The translations under genes were made by a program, and so were the position numbers. 64,000 bases of DNA from Corynebacterium sphenisci DSM 44792 (lineage in GTDB: Bacteria; Actinomycetota; Actinomycetes; Mycobacteriales; Mycobacteriaceae): assembly GCF_001941505.1 (NCBI RefSeq), contig NZ_CP009248.1, positions 558,001-622,000 of the forward strand, in the 5' to 3' direction. The notes beneath the pieces are model-generated. The model was not told the origin of the DNA. It saw nothing but the letters and a program-made list of their open reading frames with translations, and did not search any database. How positions within the stretch are numbered: position 1 is the stretch's first letter; each line of letters begins with the position of its first letter. This document shows, in pieces, positions 1 to 8,934 of this stretch.

Positions 1-1
1 G

Positions 2-823
2 GAGCCGCTGGGCACCGGCGGCGCGATCCGCAACATCGCCTCCGCGCTGCGCCATGACACGGTGATGGTCTTCAACGGCGACGTGCTCGGCGGCACCGAC
101 CTGGGCGCCATCCTGGACACCCACGAATCGGCGGCCGCGGACGTCACCCTGCACCTGGTGCGGGTGGCCGATCCGCGCGCCTACGGCTGCGTGCCCACCG
201 ACGCCGACGGCCGGGTGCTGGAGTTCCTGGAGAAGACCCAGGATCCGCCCACCGACCAGATCAACGCCGGCTGCTACGTCTTCCGCCGCGAGGTGATCGA
301 GGCGATCCCGGAGGGCCGGGCGATCTCGGTGGAGCGGGAGATCTTCCCGGCGCTGCTGGAGCGCGGCGCCGCGGTGCACGGCCACGTGGACCACTCCTAC
401 TGGCGGGACATGGGCACCCCGGCGGATTTCGTGCGCGGCTCCTCGGATCTGGTGCGCGGGATCGCGCCCAGCCCGCTGCTGGCCGGCCGGCATGGCGAGG
501 CCCTGGTCGACGAGTCCGCCTCGGTGGGCGGCGGGGCGCTGCTCTACGGCGGCTCCGTGGTCGGCCGCGGCGCGGAGATCGGCGCCGGGGCGCGGCTGGA
601 TCAGACCGTGGTCTTCGACGGGGTGCGGATCGGCGCCGGGGCGGTGGTGGAGCGCTCCATCATCGCCGAGGGCGCCACCATCGGCCCGCGGGCGGTGATC
701 CGGGACGCGGTGATCGGCGAGGGCGCGGACATCGGGGCGCGCTGCGAGTTCATCGGCGGGGCCCGGGTGTGGCCCGGGGTGGCGATCCCGGACGGGGGCG
801 TGCGCTTCTCCACCGACGTGTGA
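2..823 (+). CDS. manC: Mannose-1-phosphate guanylyltransferase, 3' part (start lies before the window)
   Basis: Makes GDP-mannose from mannose 1-phosphate and GTP, the mannosyl donor for cell-envelope mannolipids and glycoproteins. The open frame runs from base 2 to the stop at 823 (273 residues visible). It opens inside the nucleotidyltransferase signature (EPLGTGGAI), followed by the metal-binding Asp of VFNGD. After about residue 160 it changes into hexapeptide repeats (for example GAEIGAGARL, GVRIGAGAVV), a left-handed beta-helix. The following whcD, DUF3499, pmmA and manA genes match the conserved corynebacterial and mycobacterial mannose cluster; the C. glutamicum copy is often labelled rmlA2. 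The N-terminal third is missing only because of the window edge. Sugar specificity is inferred from the neighbours. Confidence 0.88.
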   Translation, partial: EPLGTGGAIRNIASALRHDTVMVFNGDVLGGTDLGAILDTHESAAADVTLHLVRVADPRAYGCVPTDADGRVLEFLEKTQDPPTDQINAGCYVFRREVIEAIPEGRAISVEREIFPALLERGAAVHGHVDHSYWRDMGTPADFVRGSSDLVRGIAPSPLLAGRHGEALVDESASVGGGALLYGGSVVGRGAEIGAGARLDQTVVFDGVRIGAGAVVERSIIAEGATIGPRAVIRDAVIGEGADIGARCEFIGGARVWPGVAIPDGGVRFSTDV

Positions 824-865
824 CGACCGGCGTTCGCCGCCGCGCCCGGACCCTCAAGGTGGCAT

Positions 866-888
866 TGATCCCCAAAGCGGGGGGATCA
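866..888. terminator. Inverted repeat after manC, possible terminator
   Basis: TGATCCCC (866-873) and GGGGATCA (881-888) form a perfect 8-bp stem with a 7-nt loop, 43 bp after the manC stop. No T-run follows directly, so intrinsic termination is uncertain; a TTTTGTTTT island lies further on at 930-938. Confidence 0.35.
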
Positions 889-943
889 CGGGGCCGTTCC
901 CGCCGGATGGGACGGTTCCCGGTCGCCCGTTTTGTTTTCGGGC

Positions 944-973
944 TTGACCAACCATGGGTGCCACGTGTGTAAT
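944..973 (+). promoter_or_regulatory. whcD promoter, -35 TTGACC and -10 TGTAAT
   Basis: TTGACC (944-949) and TGTAAT (968-973) are separated by 18 bp, a good SigA-type promoter and one of the most AT-rich spots in this GC-rich intergenic region. The predicted start near 980 gives a leader of about 85 nt before whcD. The -10 overlaps the palindrome at 971-988. Confidence 0.6.
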
Positions 974-1005
974 CACAATCATGTGATTGCGGAACCTCCG
1001 CAATC
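971..1005. promoter_or_regulatory. Two overlapping inverted repeats on the whcD promoter
   Basis: The first repeat is AATCACAATCATGTGATT (971-988), with perfect 7-bp arms around ATCA, overlapping the -10 and start site as a repressor operator would. The second has arms GATTGCGG (985-992) and CCGCAATC (998-1005) around AACCT and shares bases with the first. The first repeat recurs upstream of nrdH (61505-61520 and 61549-61564). The binding factor is unknown. Confidence 0.55.
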
Positions 1006-1063
1006 GCCGGGTGTGGCCCGGCGAGTGTTTTTCAAGCGATGACGCCGATGGGAGGCCGGGTGG

Positions 1064-1423
1064 ATGGACGAGTCCAGCGTGTTCGGCCGCGCCTCCGGGC
1101 GTGAGATGGATCTGGGGGATCTCGTGGGCGATGCGGCCGCCGTGGACCATATCCGGCCCCTGGCCGACTGGAGCGGCGATCTGCCGGGGCTTTTCGAGGC
1201 CGTGGAGCAGGACTGGCAGGAGCAGGCGCTGTGCGCGCAGACCGATCCGGAGGCCTTCTTCCCGGAGAAGGGCGGCTCCACCCGGGAGGCGAAGCGGATC
1301 TGCCGGGCCTGCGGGGTGCGCGACGAGTGCCTGGAGTTCGCCCTGGCCAATGACGAGCGCTTCGGCATCTGGGGCGGGCTCTCCGAGCGCGAGCGCCGCC
1401 GGCTGAAGAAGCGCCTCGGCTAG
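1064..1423 (+). CDS. whcD: WhiB-family iron-sulfur regulator, WhcD/WhiB2 type
   Basis: A 119-residue WhiB-like protein. Four cysteines expected to hold a [4Fe-4S] cluster are present: one in ALCAQTD, then CRAC and DEC (C-x29-C-x2-C-x5-C). They are followed by the GIWGG turn and a basic tail (RERRRLKKRLG). WhiB2/WhmD/WhcD proteins act in cell division and septation; C. glutamicum WhcD is known to work with WhiA. The ATG at 1064 is preceded by GGGAGG with 8-nt spacing. The position between manC and pmmA is the family's conserved location and separates it from the WhiB1-type gene at 29397. Its leader carries the overlapping palindromes described separately. Confidence 0.9.
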   Translation: MDESSVFGRASGREMDLGDLVGDAAAVDHIRPLADWSGDLPGLFEAVEQDWQEQALCAQTDPEAFFPEKGGSTREAKRICRACGVRDECLEFALANDERFGIWGGLSERERRRLKKRLG

Positions 1424-1477
1424 CCGCCGCCGACCCCGGCACCGCCTCACGCGGCCGGGGTCGTGCCGGATCCGGGG

Positions 1478-1939
1478 CTAGTCCGCCCAGCGCTCCCAGC
1501 GGGGGTCGATCTCCTCCGGGGGCATGTTCAGGTGCACCGCGACCAGCTGCACCAGGATCCGGGCGAGCAGATCCTCGGTCTCGGCCGGGCCCAGGGCGCG
1601 CAGCTCCACCGGGCGGCGGAAGATCACGATCCGCGGCCGGGTGGGCCGGCCCCGCTCGTCCACCCCGGCGGGGATGAGCCGGCCCAGCGGCACCGGCCCG
1701 TCGGAGGCGATCTCCTCCGGCAGCAGCGCCGCCGGGTCCAGGTGCATCCGCGGCACCGTGTCCACCGCGATGTCCAGGTGGGTGAGGTTGGCCCGCCAGC
1801 GCTCCTCGATCGGGGCGTAGGCGTCGAGCACCGCCTGGTCGAAGGCCTCCGCCCGGCTGCGCCAGCGCGGGGTCTCCGGGGGCAGCAGCGGCCCGCGCAG
1901 GCCGCGGCCGCGGGCGTCGTGGCGGCGTCGGGTGTGCAT
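1478..1939 (-). CDS. Metallopeptidase-fold family protein (PF06262 type), probably without the zinc motif
   Basis: A 153-residue protein if translation starts at the ATG at 1939 (MHTRRRHDARG); the frame is open further upstream but the extension looks non-coding. It has a Leu/Arg-rich N-terminus, the segment PRIVIFRRPVEL, and a C-terminal LLARILVQLVAVHLNMPPEEIDP that resembles the minimal-zincin family found beside DUF3499 in actinobacteria. The usual HExxHH zinc site is not readable; the aligned stretch is QLVAVHLN. Catalytic activity is therefore doubtful. It is divergent from the DUF3499 gene, with about 120 bp between them. Confidence 0.65.
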   Translation of the reverse strand: MHTRRRHDARGRGLRGPLLPPETPRWRSRAEAFDQAVLDAYAPIEERWRANLTHLDIAVDTVPRMHLDPAALLPEEIASDGPVPLGRLIPAGVDERGRPTRPRIVIFRRPVELRALGPAETEDLLARILVQLVAVHLNMPPEEIDPRWERWAD

Positions 1940-2059
1940 GGGGGCGATGCTAGGCGGCCGGGGCGGCGGTGCGGTCGAGGCGCGCTCGGCGGCGCCGGCG
2001 GGGGAGGGGATCCGGCCCGGCACTACCTAAAGGTCAAGTTTGGGTCTAGGCTTTCGGGC

Positions 2060-2443
2060 GTGAGTCGATTCCGTCGTTGCTGCCGTCCGGGCTGCGGCAA
2101 ACCCGCCGTGGCCACCCTGACCTACGCCTACGCCGAGCAGACGGCCGTGGTGGGCCCGCTGGCCGCCGCCGCCGAACCGCACAGCTGGGACCTCTGCGAG
2201 CACCACGCCCACTCCATCACCGCCCCCTGGGGCTGGGAGCTGGTGCGCTACGACCTGCCCGGGGCCGAGGACGACGACGATCTCACCGCCCTGGCCGAGG
2301 CTGTGCGCGAGGCCGGCCGGCACGCCACCGGGCTGGTGCTGCGCGAGGAGGGCCGGCGCACCTGGGTCGAGGCCGATCCGGCCCGGCACCCCTCCCGCCG
2401 GCCCGGCCGGCCGCATCTGCGGGTGGTGCCCGACCCGGAGTAG
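2060..2443 (+). CDS. DUF3499 family protein
   Basis: A 127-residue protein of unknown function, conserved beside pmmA in Corynebacteriales. It starts VSRFRRCCRPGCGKPAVATLTYAYA and contains CEHHAHSITAPWGWELVRYD, so a CC-x3-C group and a CEHH group could together bind a metal. The C-terminus is RPHLRVVPDPE. The GTG at 2060 fits a leaderless transcript: TAGGCT (2047-2052) ends 7 nt before it and no Shine-Dalgarno is present. The frame is open well upstream, but that extension has no family features. Confidence 0.8.
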   Translation: MSRFRRCCRPGCGKPAVATLTYAYAEQTAVVGPLAAAAEPHSWDLCEHHAHSITAPWGWELVRYDLPGAEDDDDLTALAEAVREAGRHATGLVLREEGRRTWVEADPARHPSRRPGRPHLRVVPDPE

Positions 2444-2541
2444 CCGGCACCGGCGCGCACCCGGCCGCCCCCGCGCCGGGTAGACTCCACCTCCTGGATC
2501 GGGGCCCGACGGGGGCCCCGCGGACTCATCGGGAGCGAGCA

Positions 2542-3921
2542 GTGCGCACACGCAGCCGGGCGGCCGTCGACGAGGTGGTCAAGGCCTACGACATCCGGGG
2601 CATCGTCGGCGAGGGCATCGACGAGGACTTCGTCGCCGACGCCGGCGCCGCCTTCGGCCGGCTGATGGCCGCCGAGGGCGCGACCGGAGTGGTCGTCGGC
2701 CACGACATGCGCGACTCCTCGCCGGGGCTGGCCCGGGCCTTCGCCGCCGGGGTCGCCGGCCGCGGCCTGGACGTCGACTTCATCGGACTGGCCTCCACCG
2801 ACGAGCTCTACTACGCCTCCGGCGCCCTGGACCGGCCCGGGGCCATGTTCACCGCCAGCCACAACCCCGCCGCCTACAACGGGATCAAGCTCTGCCGCGC
2901 CGGGGCCCGCCCGATCGGCCGGGACACCGGCCTGGCCGATATCGCGGACATGCTCGTCGCCGGCGTGCCCGCCGGCGACGCCGCCGGCGGCCAGGTGGTG
3001 CGCCGGGACCTGCTCGAGGACTACGCCGGGCATCTGCGATCGCTGGTGGACATCCCCGCCGGGCGCACCCCGGTGGTCGCCGTGGACGCCGGCAACGGCA
3101 TGGCCGGGCTCACCGCCCCCGCGGTGCTCGGCCCGATCGCGGATCTGCGGCCGCTGTACTTCGAGCTCGACGGCACCTTCCCCAATCACGAGGCCAACCC
3201 CCTGGAGCCGGCGAACCTCGTCGACCTGCGGGAGTTCACCGTCGCCCAGGGCGCGGACATCGGCCTGGCCTTCGACGGGGACGCCGACCGCTGCTTCGTC
3301 ATCGACGAGCGCGGGGAGCCGGTGAGCCCCTCGGCGATCTGCGCGCTCATCGCGGACCGGCACCTGCGCGCCGAACCCGGGGCCACCATCATCCACAACC
3401 TGATCACCTCCGCGGCGGTGCCCGAGCTCATCGCCGACCGCGGCGGCCGGGCGGTGCGCACCCGGGTCGGCCACTCCTACATCAAGGCGGAGATGGCCCG
3501 CACCGGCGCGGTCTTCGGCGGGGAGCACTCCGCGCACTACTACTTCCGGGAGTTCCACAACGCCGACTCCGGGATGCTCGCCGCGCTGCACGTGCTCGCC
3601 GCGCTCGCCGAATCCGGCGGCACCCTCTCCGAGCTGATGGACGGCTACGACCCCTACGAGCAGTCCGGGGAGATCAACTCCCGGCTCGCCGACTCCCGGG
3701 AGCAGGCCGCCCGCCGGGCCGCGGTCGCCGAGGCCTTCGCCGACCGGGCCGCGGCCATGGACGAGCTCGACGGGCTCACCGTGCACCTGGCGGATTCGCG
3801 GGCCTGGTTCAACGTGCGCGCCTCGAACACCGAGCCGCTGCTGCGGCTCAACGTGGAGGCGCCCACCCGCGCCGAGGTCGACGAGCTCACCGCGGAGGTC
3901 CTGGGCATCATCCGCGGCTGA
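2542..3921 (+). CDS. pmmA: Phosphomannomutase/phosphoglucomutase
   Basis: Interconverts mannose 6-phosphate and mannose 1-phosphate, feeding ManC. The product is 459 residues, normal for the alpha-D-phosphohexomutase family. Its motifs are in order: the phosphoserine loop TASHNP (about residue 106), the magnesium loop FDGDADR (about 244-250), the sugar-binding GGEHSAH (about 326), and the phosphate-binding RASNTEPLLR (about 427). The GTG at 2542 has GGGAGCGA just upstream and a candidate -10 TAGACT at 2481-2486. Called manB in some genomes. It is followed by the TobH-like gene and manA. Confidence 0.93.
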   Translation: MRTRSRAAVDEVVKAYDIRGIVGEGIDEDFVADAGAAFGRLMAAEGATGVVVGHDMRDSSPGLARAFAAGVAGRGLDVDFIGLASTDELYYASGALDRPGAMFTASHNPAAYNGIKLCRAGARPIGRDTGLADIADMLVAGVPAGDAAGGQVVRRDLLEDYAGHLRSLVDIPAGRTPVVAVDAGNGMAGLTAPAVLGPIADLRPLYFELDGTFPNHEANPLEPANLVDLREFTVAQGADIGLAFDGDADRCFVIDERGEPVSPSAICALIADRHLRAEPGATIIHNLITSAAVPELIADRGGRAVRTRVGHSYIKAEMARTGAVFGGEHSAHYYFREFHNADSGMLAALHVLAALAESGGTLSELMDGYDPYEQSGEINSRLADSREQAARRAAVAEAFADRAAAMDELDGLTVHLADSRAWFNVRASNTEPLLRLNVEAPTRAEVDELTAEVLGIIRG

Positions 3922-3967
3922 GGCCCGCGCCCGGGCGCGGACGCGGCCGGCGCGGCACACTGGGGGC

Positions 3968-4954
3968 ATGGACACCACCACCCTGCTGCTCCGGGCCGCC
4001 GGGGAGGGCGCCGCGCTGCGCGCGGCGGCCTCCGCCGCCGCCGAGGGCGTCTTCGACCGGCTGCCCGCCCCCCGCGCGGCGGTGCTCATCACCCGCGACG
4101 CCCCCGCCCGGCACGCCGCCGCGGCGGCGGCCGCCCTGGCCGCCGGGGAGCGCTGCCCGGTGCTCGCCGCGGACCGGCTGCCCCGCTTCGTCGGCGCCCT
4201 GGACCTGGTGGTGGGCCTCGGCGAGGACCCCGGGGATCCGGTGCTCGCCGAGGCGCTGGCCGAGGCCGCCCGCCGCGGGGCGGCCACCGCGCTCGCCGAC
4301 CCCGGCGCCGGCCCGGTGCGCGCCGCCGCCGGCCCCGACTGCGCGGTCGCGCCCCGACCGGCCGGCGCCCCCGGGGGCGGCCTGCTCGGGCCCCTGGGCG
4401 TGGCGCTGGCCGCGCTCACCGCCGCCGGGGCGGTGGATCTGGCCCCGGCCGCGGTGCTCGCCGAGGTCGCCGACGCCGCGGACGCCGAGGCCGCCGCCTG
4501 CGCCCCGGACCGCGGGGAGCCGGTGAACCCGGCCCGGGTGCTCGGCTCCCGGCTGCGCGGCCGGCGCATCGTGCTCGCCGGGGACGGCGCCGAGTGGGCG
4601 GCGGTGGCCGGCTTCGGCGCGGCCCGGCTGCTCGAGGCCGGGGCGGCCGCGCACGCCACCGAGGTGACGGATCTGCTGCGCGCCTGGCCGGCGCTGGCCC
4701 CGTCGGAGGCGGACCTCTTCCACGACCCCCGGATCGACGGCCCGGCCGCCGGGGGCCCGGTGCTACCGTTGGAGGCGATCGTCGTGACCTCCCCGGAGGG
4801 GCTCGGGGCCATGCGCGCCCGGGTGGGCCGGTTGCCCGGGGTGCGGGTGGAATGCCCCGCGGCGGACGTGGAGGCGCGGCACCGGCTCAGCGGGCTCTGC
4901 GTCACCGCCGTGCGGCTGGCCGCCGCGGCGGCCTACGTGATGGAGGAGGACTAG
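3968..4954 (+). CDS. TobH-like protein of the mannose cluster (Rv3256c type)
   Basis: A 328-residue, Ala-rich soluble protein between pmmA and manA, the position of Rv3256c in mycobacteria. Members are annotated TobH-like or SIS/isomerase-like and have no firmly assigned reaction. It contains a possible nucleotide- or sugar-binding stretch (GRRIVLAGDGAEWAAVAGFG, about 197-216) and a C-terminal helix VTAVRLAAAAAYVMEED. Its stop is 6 bp before manA, so the two are probably co-translated. A role in mannose-phosphate metabolism is inferred from context only. Confidence 0.7.
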   Translation: MDTTTLLLRAAGEGAALRAAASAAAEGVFDRLPAPRAAVLITRDAPARHAAAAAAALAAGERCPVLAADRLPRFVGALDLVVGLGEDPGDPVLAEALAEAARRGAATALADPGAGPVRAAAGPDCAVAPRPAGAPGGGLLGPLGVALAALTAAGAVDLAPAAVLAEVADAADAEAAACAPDRGEPVNPARVLGSRLRGRRIVLAGDGAEWAAVAGFGAARLLEAGAAAHATEVTDLLRAWPALAPSEADLFHDPRIDGPAAGGPVLPLEAIVVTSPEGLGAMRARVGRLPGVRVECPAADVEARHRLSGLCVTAVRLAAAAAYVMEED

Positions 4955-4960
4955 CCGCCG

Positions 4961-6142
4961 ATGGAGCGCATCGAGCCCGTGGCCCGGGCCTACCCCTGGG
5001 GTTCGCGGACCCGGATCCCGGAACTGCTGGGGGCGGACTCCCCGGCGAAGTCCCCGCTGGCGGAGCTGTGGTTCGGGGCCCATCCGCTGGCCCCGTCCAC
5101 CATCGGCGGGGTGCCCCTGGACCAGGTGATCGCCGCCGACCCGGCCGGCCAGCTCGGCGGCGCCGGGGAGCTGCCCTTCCTGCTGAAGGTGCTCGCCGCG
5201 GCGGCGCCGCTGAGCCTGCAGGCCCACCCCACCCGGGAGCAGGCCGAGGCCGGCTACGCCGCCGAGGACGCCGCCGGGATCGCGCGCACCGCCGCGGAGC
5301 GCAACTACCGGGACCGCAACCACAAACCGGAGCTCATCGTGGCGCTCACCGAGTTCCACGCCCTGGCCGGCTTCCGCCCGGTGCCGCGCACCCGGGAGCT
5401 GCTCGCCGAGCTCGCCATCCCGGAGCTGGACCGGTACACGGTGCTGCTCGACGGGGCCGACGGGCTGCGCGGGCTGTTCACCACCTGGCTCACCCTGCCG
5501 GCCACGGCGCTGGCCGGCCTGGTGGAGGCGGTGCGGGCGCGCTGCGCGGACTACGCCGGGGCGGGCTGGGTCGCCGAGGTCGCCGGCACCGTCGCCGATC
5601 TCGCCGAACGCTACCCCGGTGACCCGGGGGTGCTCGCCGCGCTGCTGCTCAACCGGATCACCCTGGCCCCCGGGGAGGCGGCCTTCCTCGGCGCCGGCAA
5701 CCTGCACGCCTACCTCGACGGCCTCGGCGTGGAGATCATGGCCAACTCGGACAATGTGCTGCGCGGCGGGCTCACCGCCAAGCACGTCGACGTGGTGGAG
5801 CTGCTGCGGGTGCTCTCCTTCGAGCCGGTGGCCGACCCGGTGGTGCGCCCGGAGCGCATCGGGGCGCTGCGCCGCTACCCGGTGCCCGCCGAGGAGTTCG
5901 CGCTCACCGTCGCCGAGGTCGGCGGGGGCGCGGACACCACGGTGCAGGGTCCGGCGATTCTGCTGGTCACCGACGGCGCCGCCCGGATCGGCGGGGCCGA
6001 GGTGCCCCGCGGGGCGGCGGTGTGGCTGCCTGCGGCGGAGGCCGCCGGGGTGACCGCCCTGGACCGCGCCGAGGTGTTCATCGCCACCCCGGGCGCCGGC
6101 TGCGGCGGCGCCGCGGCCGGGGCGGCCCGACCGGGGGCCTAG
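4961..6142 (+). CDS. manA: Mannose-6-phosphate isomerase, class I
   Basis: Interconverts fructose 6-phosphate and mannose 6-phosphate, the entry step to the GDP-mannose made by PmmA and ManC. The 393 residues show the type I cupin enzyme features: LSLQAHPTREQAEAGY (zinc ligands Gln and His), NHKPELIVALTEFHALAGFRP (zinc Glu), and the signature-like FLGAGNLHAYLDGLGVEIMANSDNVLRGGLT in which His and the Arg of LRGG line the active site. It starts 6 bp after the TobH-like gene. The tail (AGCGGAAAGAARPGA) is low-complexity. Confidence 0.93.
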   Translation: MERIEPVARAYPWGSRTRIPELLGADSPAKSPLAELWFGAHPLAPSTIGGVPLDQVIAADPAGQLGGAGELPFLLKVLAAAAPLSLQAHPTREQAEAGYAAEDAAGIARTAAERNYRDRNHKPELIVALTEFHALAGFRPVPRTRELLAELAIPELDRYTVLLDGADGLRGLFTTWLTLPATALAGLVEAVRARCADYAGAGWVAEVAGTVADLAERYPGDPGVLAALLLNRITLAPGEAAFLGAGNLHAYLDGLGVEIMANSDNVLRGGLTAKHVDVVELLRVLSFEPVADPVVRPERIGALRRYPVPAEEFALTVAEVGGGADTTVQGPAILLVTDGAARIGGAEVPRGAAVWLPAAEAAGVTALDRAEVFIATPGAGCGGAAAGAARPGA

Positions 6143-6164
6143 CCCCGCGGGGCCGCAGGGGGCC

Positions 6165-6809
6165 TCAGCGGGCCGGGGTGGGTGCGGCCGGCGGCCGGCC
6201 GTCGCCGCCGCGCAGGCTGCCGGAGGGGTCGTACTCGCCGAAGGGGCTCCACCAGGGCCGCTCCGGGGCGTCCGGGGACGGGATATGGCCCTCCGGATCG
6301 CCCTCGCCACCGTGGTCCGGGATCCCCGGGGCGGCCTCCGGGTTCGGATCGGCGACCGGCTCCATCGGCTCGGGGCGCTCCGGGTTGCCCGGGTCGGGCC
6401 GGATCGGCCCGTCGAAGTCGAAGGGCGGCAGCACCGGCACCGGCCGGCGCGGCTTCGGCGGGGTGGGCAGCGCCGGGGTGCCCGGCTCCGCCGCCTCGTC
6501 CTCGTCCACCGGGGCGACCGGCCGGCCGGGGCCGGCGGCGTCGCCGCCGGGCTCCGGGATCACCGCATGCGGGGGCAGGAAGGGATCGGAGCGGGGATCG
6601 TCGTCGTGGCGCCGGTCGCCGTCGACCACCGCCGGGGCCGGGGCGGTCGGGGAGGTCTCCGCCACCGATTCGGCGGTGTCCAGATCCGCCCGGGTGGTGG
6701 GCAGCCGGCCCTCCGACGGCGCCGGCTCCGCCCCGCCCTCGCAGGCGGCGAGGGCCGTGGAGCCGGCGAGCAGCGTCGCGGCGAGTGCGAGGCGTCCTCG
6801 GTGGCGCAT
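6165..6809 (-). CDS. Putative proline-rich lipoprotein
   Basis: A 214-residue secreted protein of unknown function. The N-terminus is a lipoprotein signal peptide: basic MRHRGR, a hydrophobic Ala/Leu core, then the lipobox LAAC with the acylated Cys at about residue 23. The rest is Pro-, Asp- and Glu-rich and looks disordered, with a repeated pattern around PPKPRRPVPVLPP and RPDPGNPERPEPMEPV, as in cell-wall-spanning tethers. It ends 23 bp from manA in convergent orientation. Its promoter region carries an MtrA-like direct repeat (see 6842-6870), which would place it in the envelope regulon of the nearby mtrAB genes. Confidence 0.7.
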   Translation of the reverse strand: MRHRGRLALAATLLAGSTALAACEGGAEPAPSEGRLPTTRADLDTAESVAETSPTAPAPAVVDGDRRHDDDPRSDPFLPPHAVIPEPGGDAAGPGRPVAPVDEDEAAEPGTPALPTPPKPRRPVPVLPPFDFDGPIRPDPGNPERPEPMEPVADPNPEAAPGIPDHGGEGDPEGHIPSPDAPERPWWSPFGEYDPSGSLRGGDGRPPAAPTPAR

Positions 6810-6841
6810 GGGGTCCCCTGCCTGCCCGGTGCCGGGCGCGA

Positions 6842-6870
6842 ATTGTCACGATTGAGTCACGGTGAGGCAA
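6842..6870 (-). promoter_or_regulatory. Promoter with an MtrA-box-like direct repeat
   Basis: On the minus strand -35 TTGCCT (6870-6865) and -10 GACAAT (6847-6842) are 17 bp apart. Between and over them lies a direct repeat, read on the plus strand as GTCAC (6845-6849), 6 bp, GTCAC (6856-6860), with an 11-bp period. MtrA sites in actinobacteria are direct GTMAC-type repeats with about this period. Placement between the hexamers predicts repression of the lipoprotein gene. Confidence 0.45.
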
Positions 6871-7045
6871 AGGTAGCACAGCCGGCCCGGATCCGCGTGG
6901 GGCATGAACGATCCTCACCCCGCGGCGCGCCGGATCCGGCGGTGGTGGCCGCCCCACGCCGGCCTGGGGTAGAACACCGGGTGAGGCCCCCGGGGACGTC
7001 CCCGGCGGGGCCGGCACCACCCTAGGGACCCGCAGGAGGTTTTCC

Positions 7046-7411
7046 ATGTCCACCTGGGACGCGATCATCCTCGCCGACGATCACGTCGCCGAGCTGCTCG
7101 ACGACATCGACGCCCTCGACCCGGAGGAGCAGGCCGCGGCGCTGCGCGACGCCTGCCTGCTCGCCGTCGACGAGGCCACCGAGGGGGAGGCCCGCGCCGG
7201 GCTGGGCGCGGCCACCATCGCCGCGATCTGGTCCGGGGCGCCGTTCTCCGCGGCCACCCGGGTCGACGAGCACCCGTTCATCCGCGCCGGGATCGGGGAC
7301 TGCCCGGAGGAGCTGCGCGAGGCCGCCGCCGAGGTCTTCGAGCTGCTCATCCCCGCCCTGGACGCCGAGGAGCAGGAGATGGCCGGGGAGTTCGCGGAGG
7401 CCGTGGAATAG
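7046..7411 (+). CDS. Small acidic protein, DUF4259-like
   Basis: A 121-residue, strongly acidic cytoplasmic protein of unknown function. The opening [21 protein letters not shown] resembles the start of DUF4259 proteins (usually MGTWG-x-F-x-ND-A-D). It has no membrane segment and no catalytic motif I recognise. AGGAGG lies 6 nt before the ATG. A -10-like TAGAAC is present near 6969, leaving a leader of about 70 nt that contains a GC-rich repeat. It sits alone between the lipoprotein gene and sahH. Confidence 0.65.
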   Translation: MSTWDAIILADDHVAELLDDIDALDPEEQAAALRDACLLAVDEATEGEARAGLGAATIAAIWSGAPFSAATRVDEHPFIRAGIGDCPEELREAAAEVFELLIPALDAEEQEMAGEFAEAVE

Positions 7412-7490
7412 CGCCGCCCCCGGCGGCCGCGGCCGCGTGCGGCGGGCTACCCTGGTCGGGTCCGCACCGACGTCGATGGGAAGCACGCTG

Positions 7491-8930
<1,440 letters not shown>

Positions 8931-8934
8931 GCCG

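Noticed and set aside
2248..4905. An 885-codon open frame on the minus strand, and similar long frames opposite mtrB-lpqB (11574-14939) and secA (16144-18495)
   Set aside because: They run antisense to well-supported genes, have Arg/Pro/Ser- or Gly/His/Asp-rich low-complexity translations, and arise from the strong GC codon bias.
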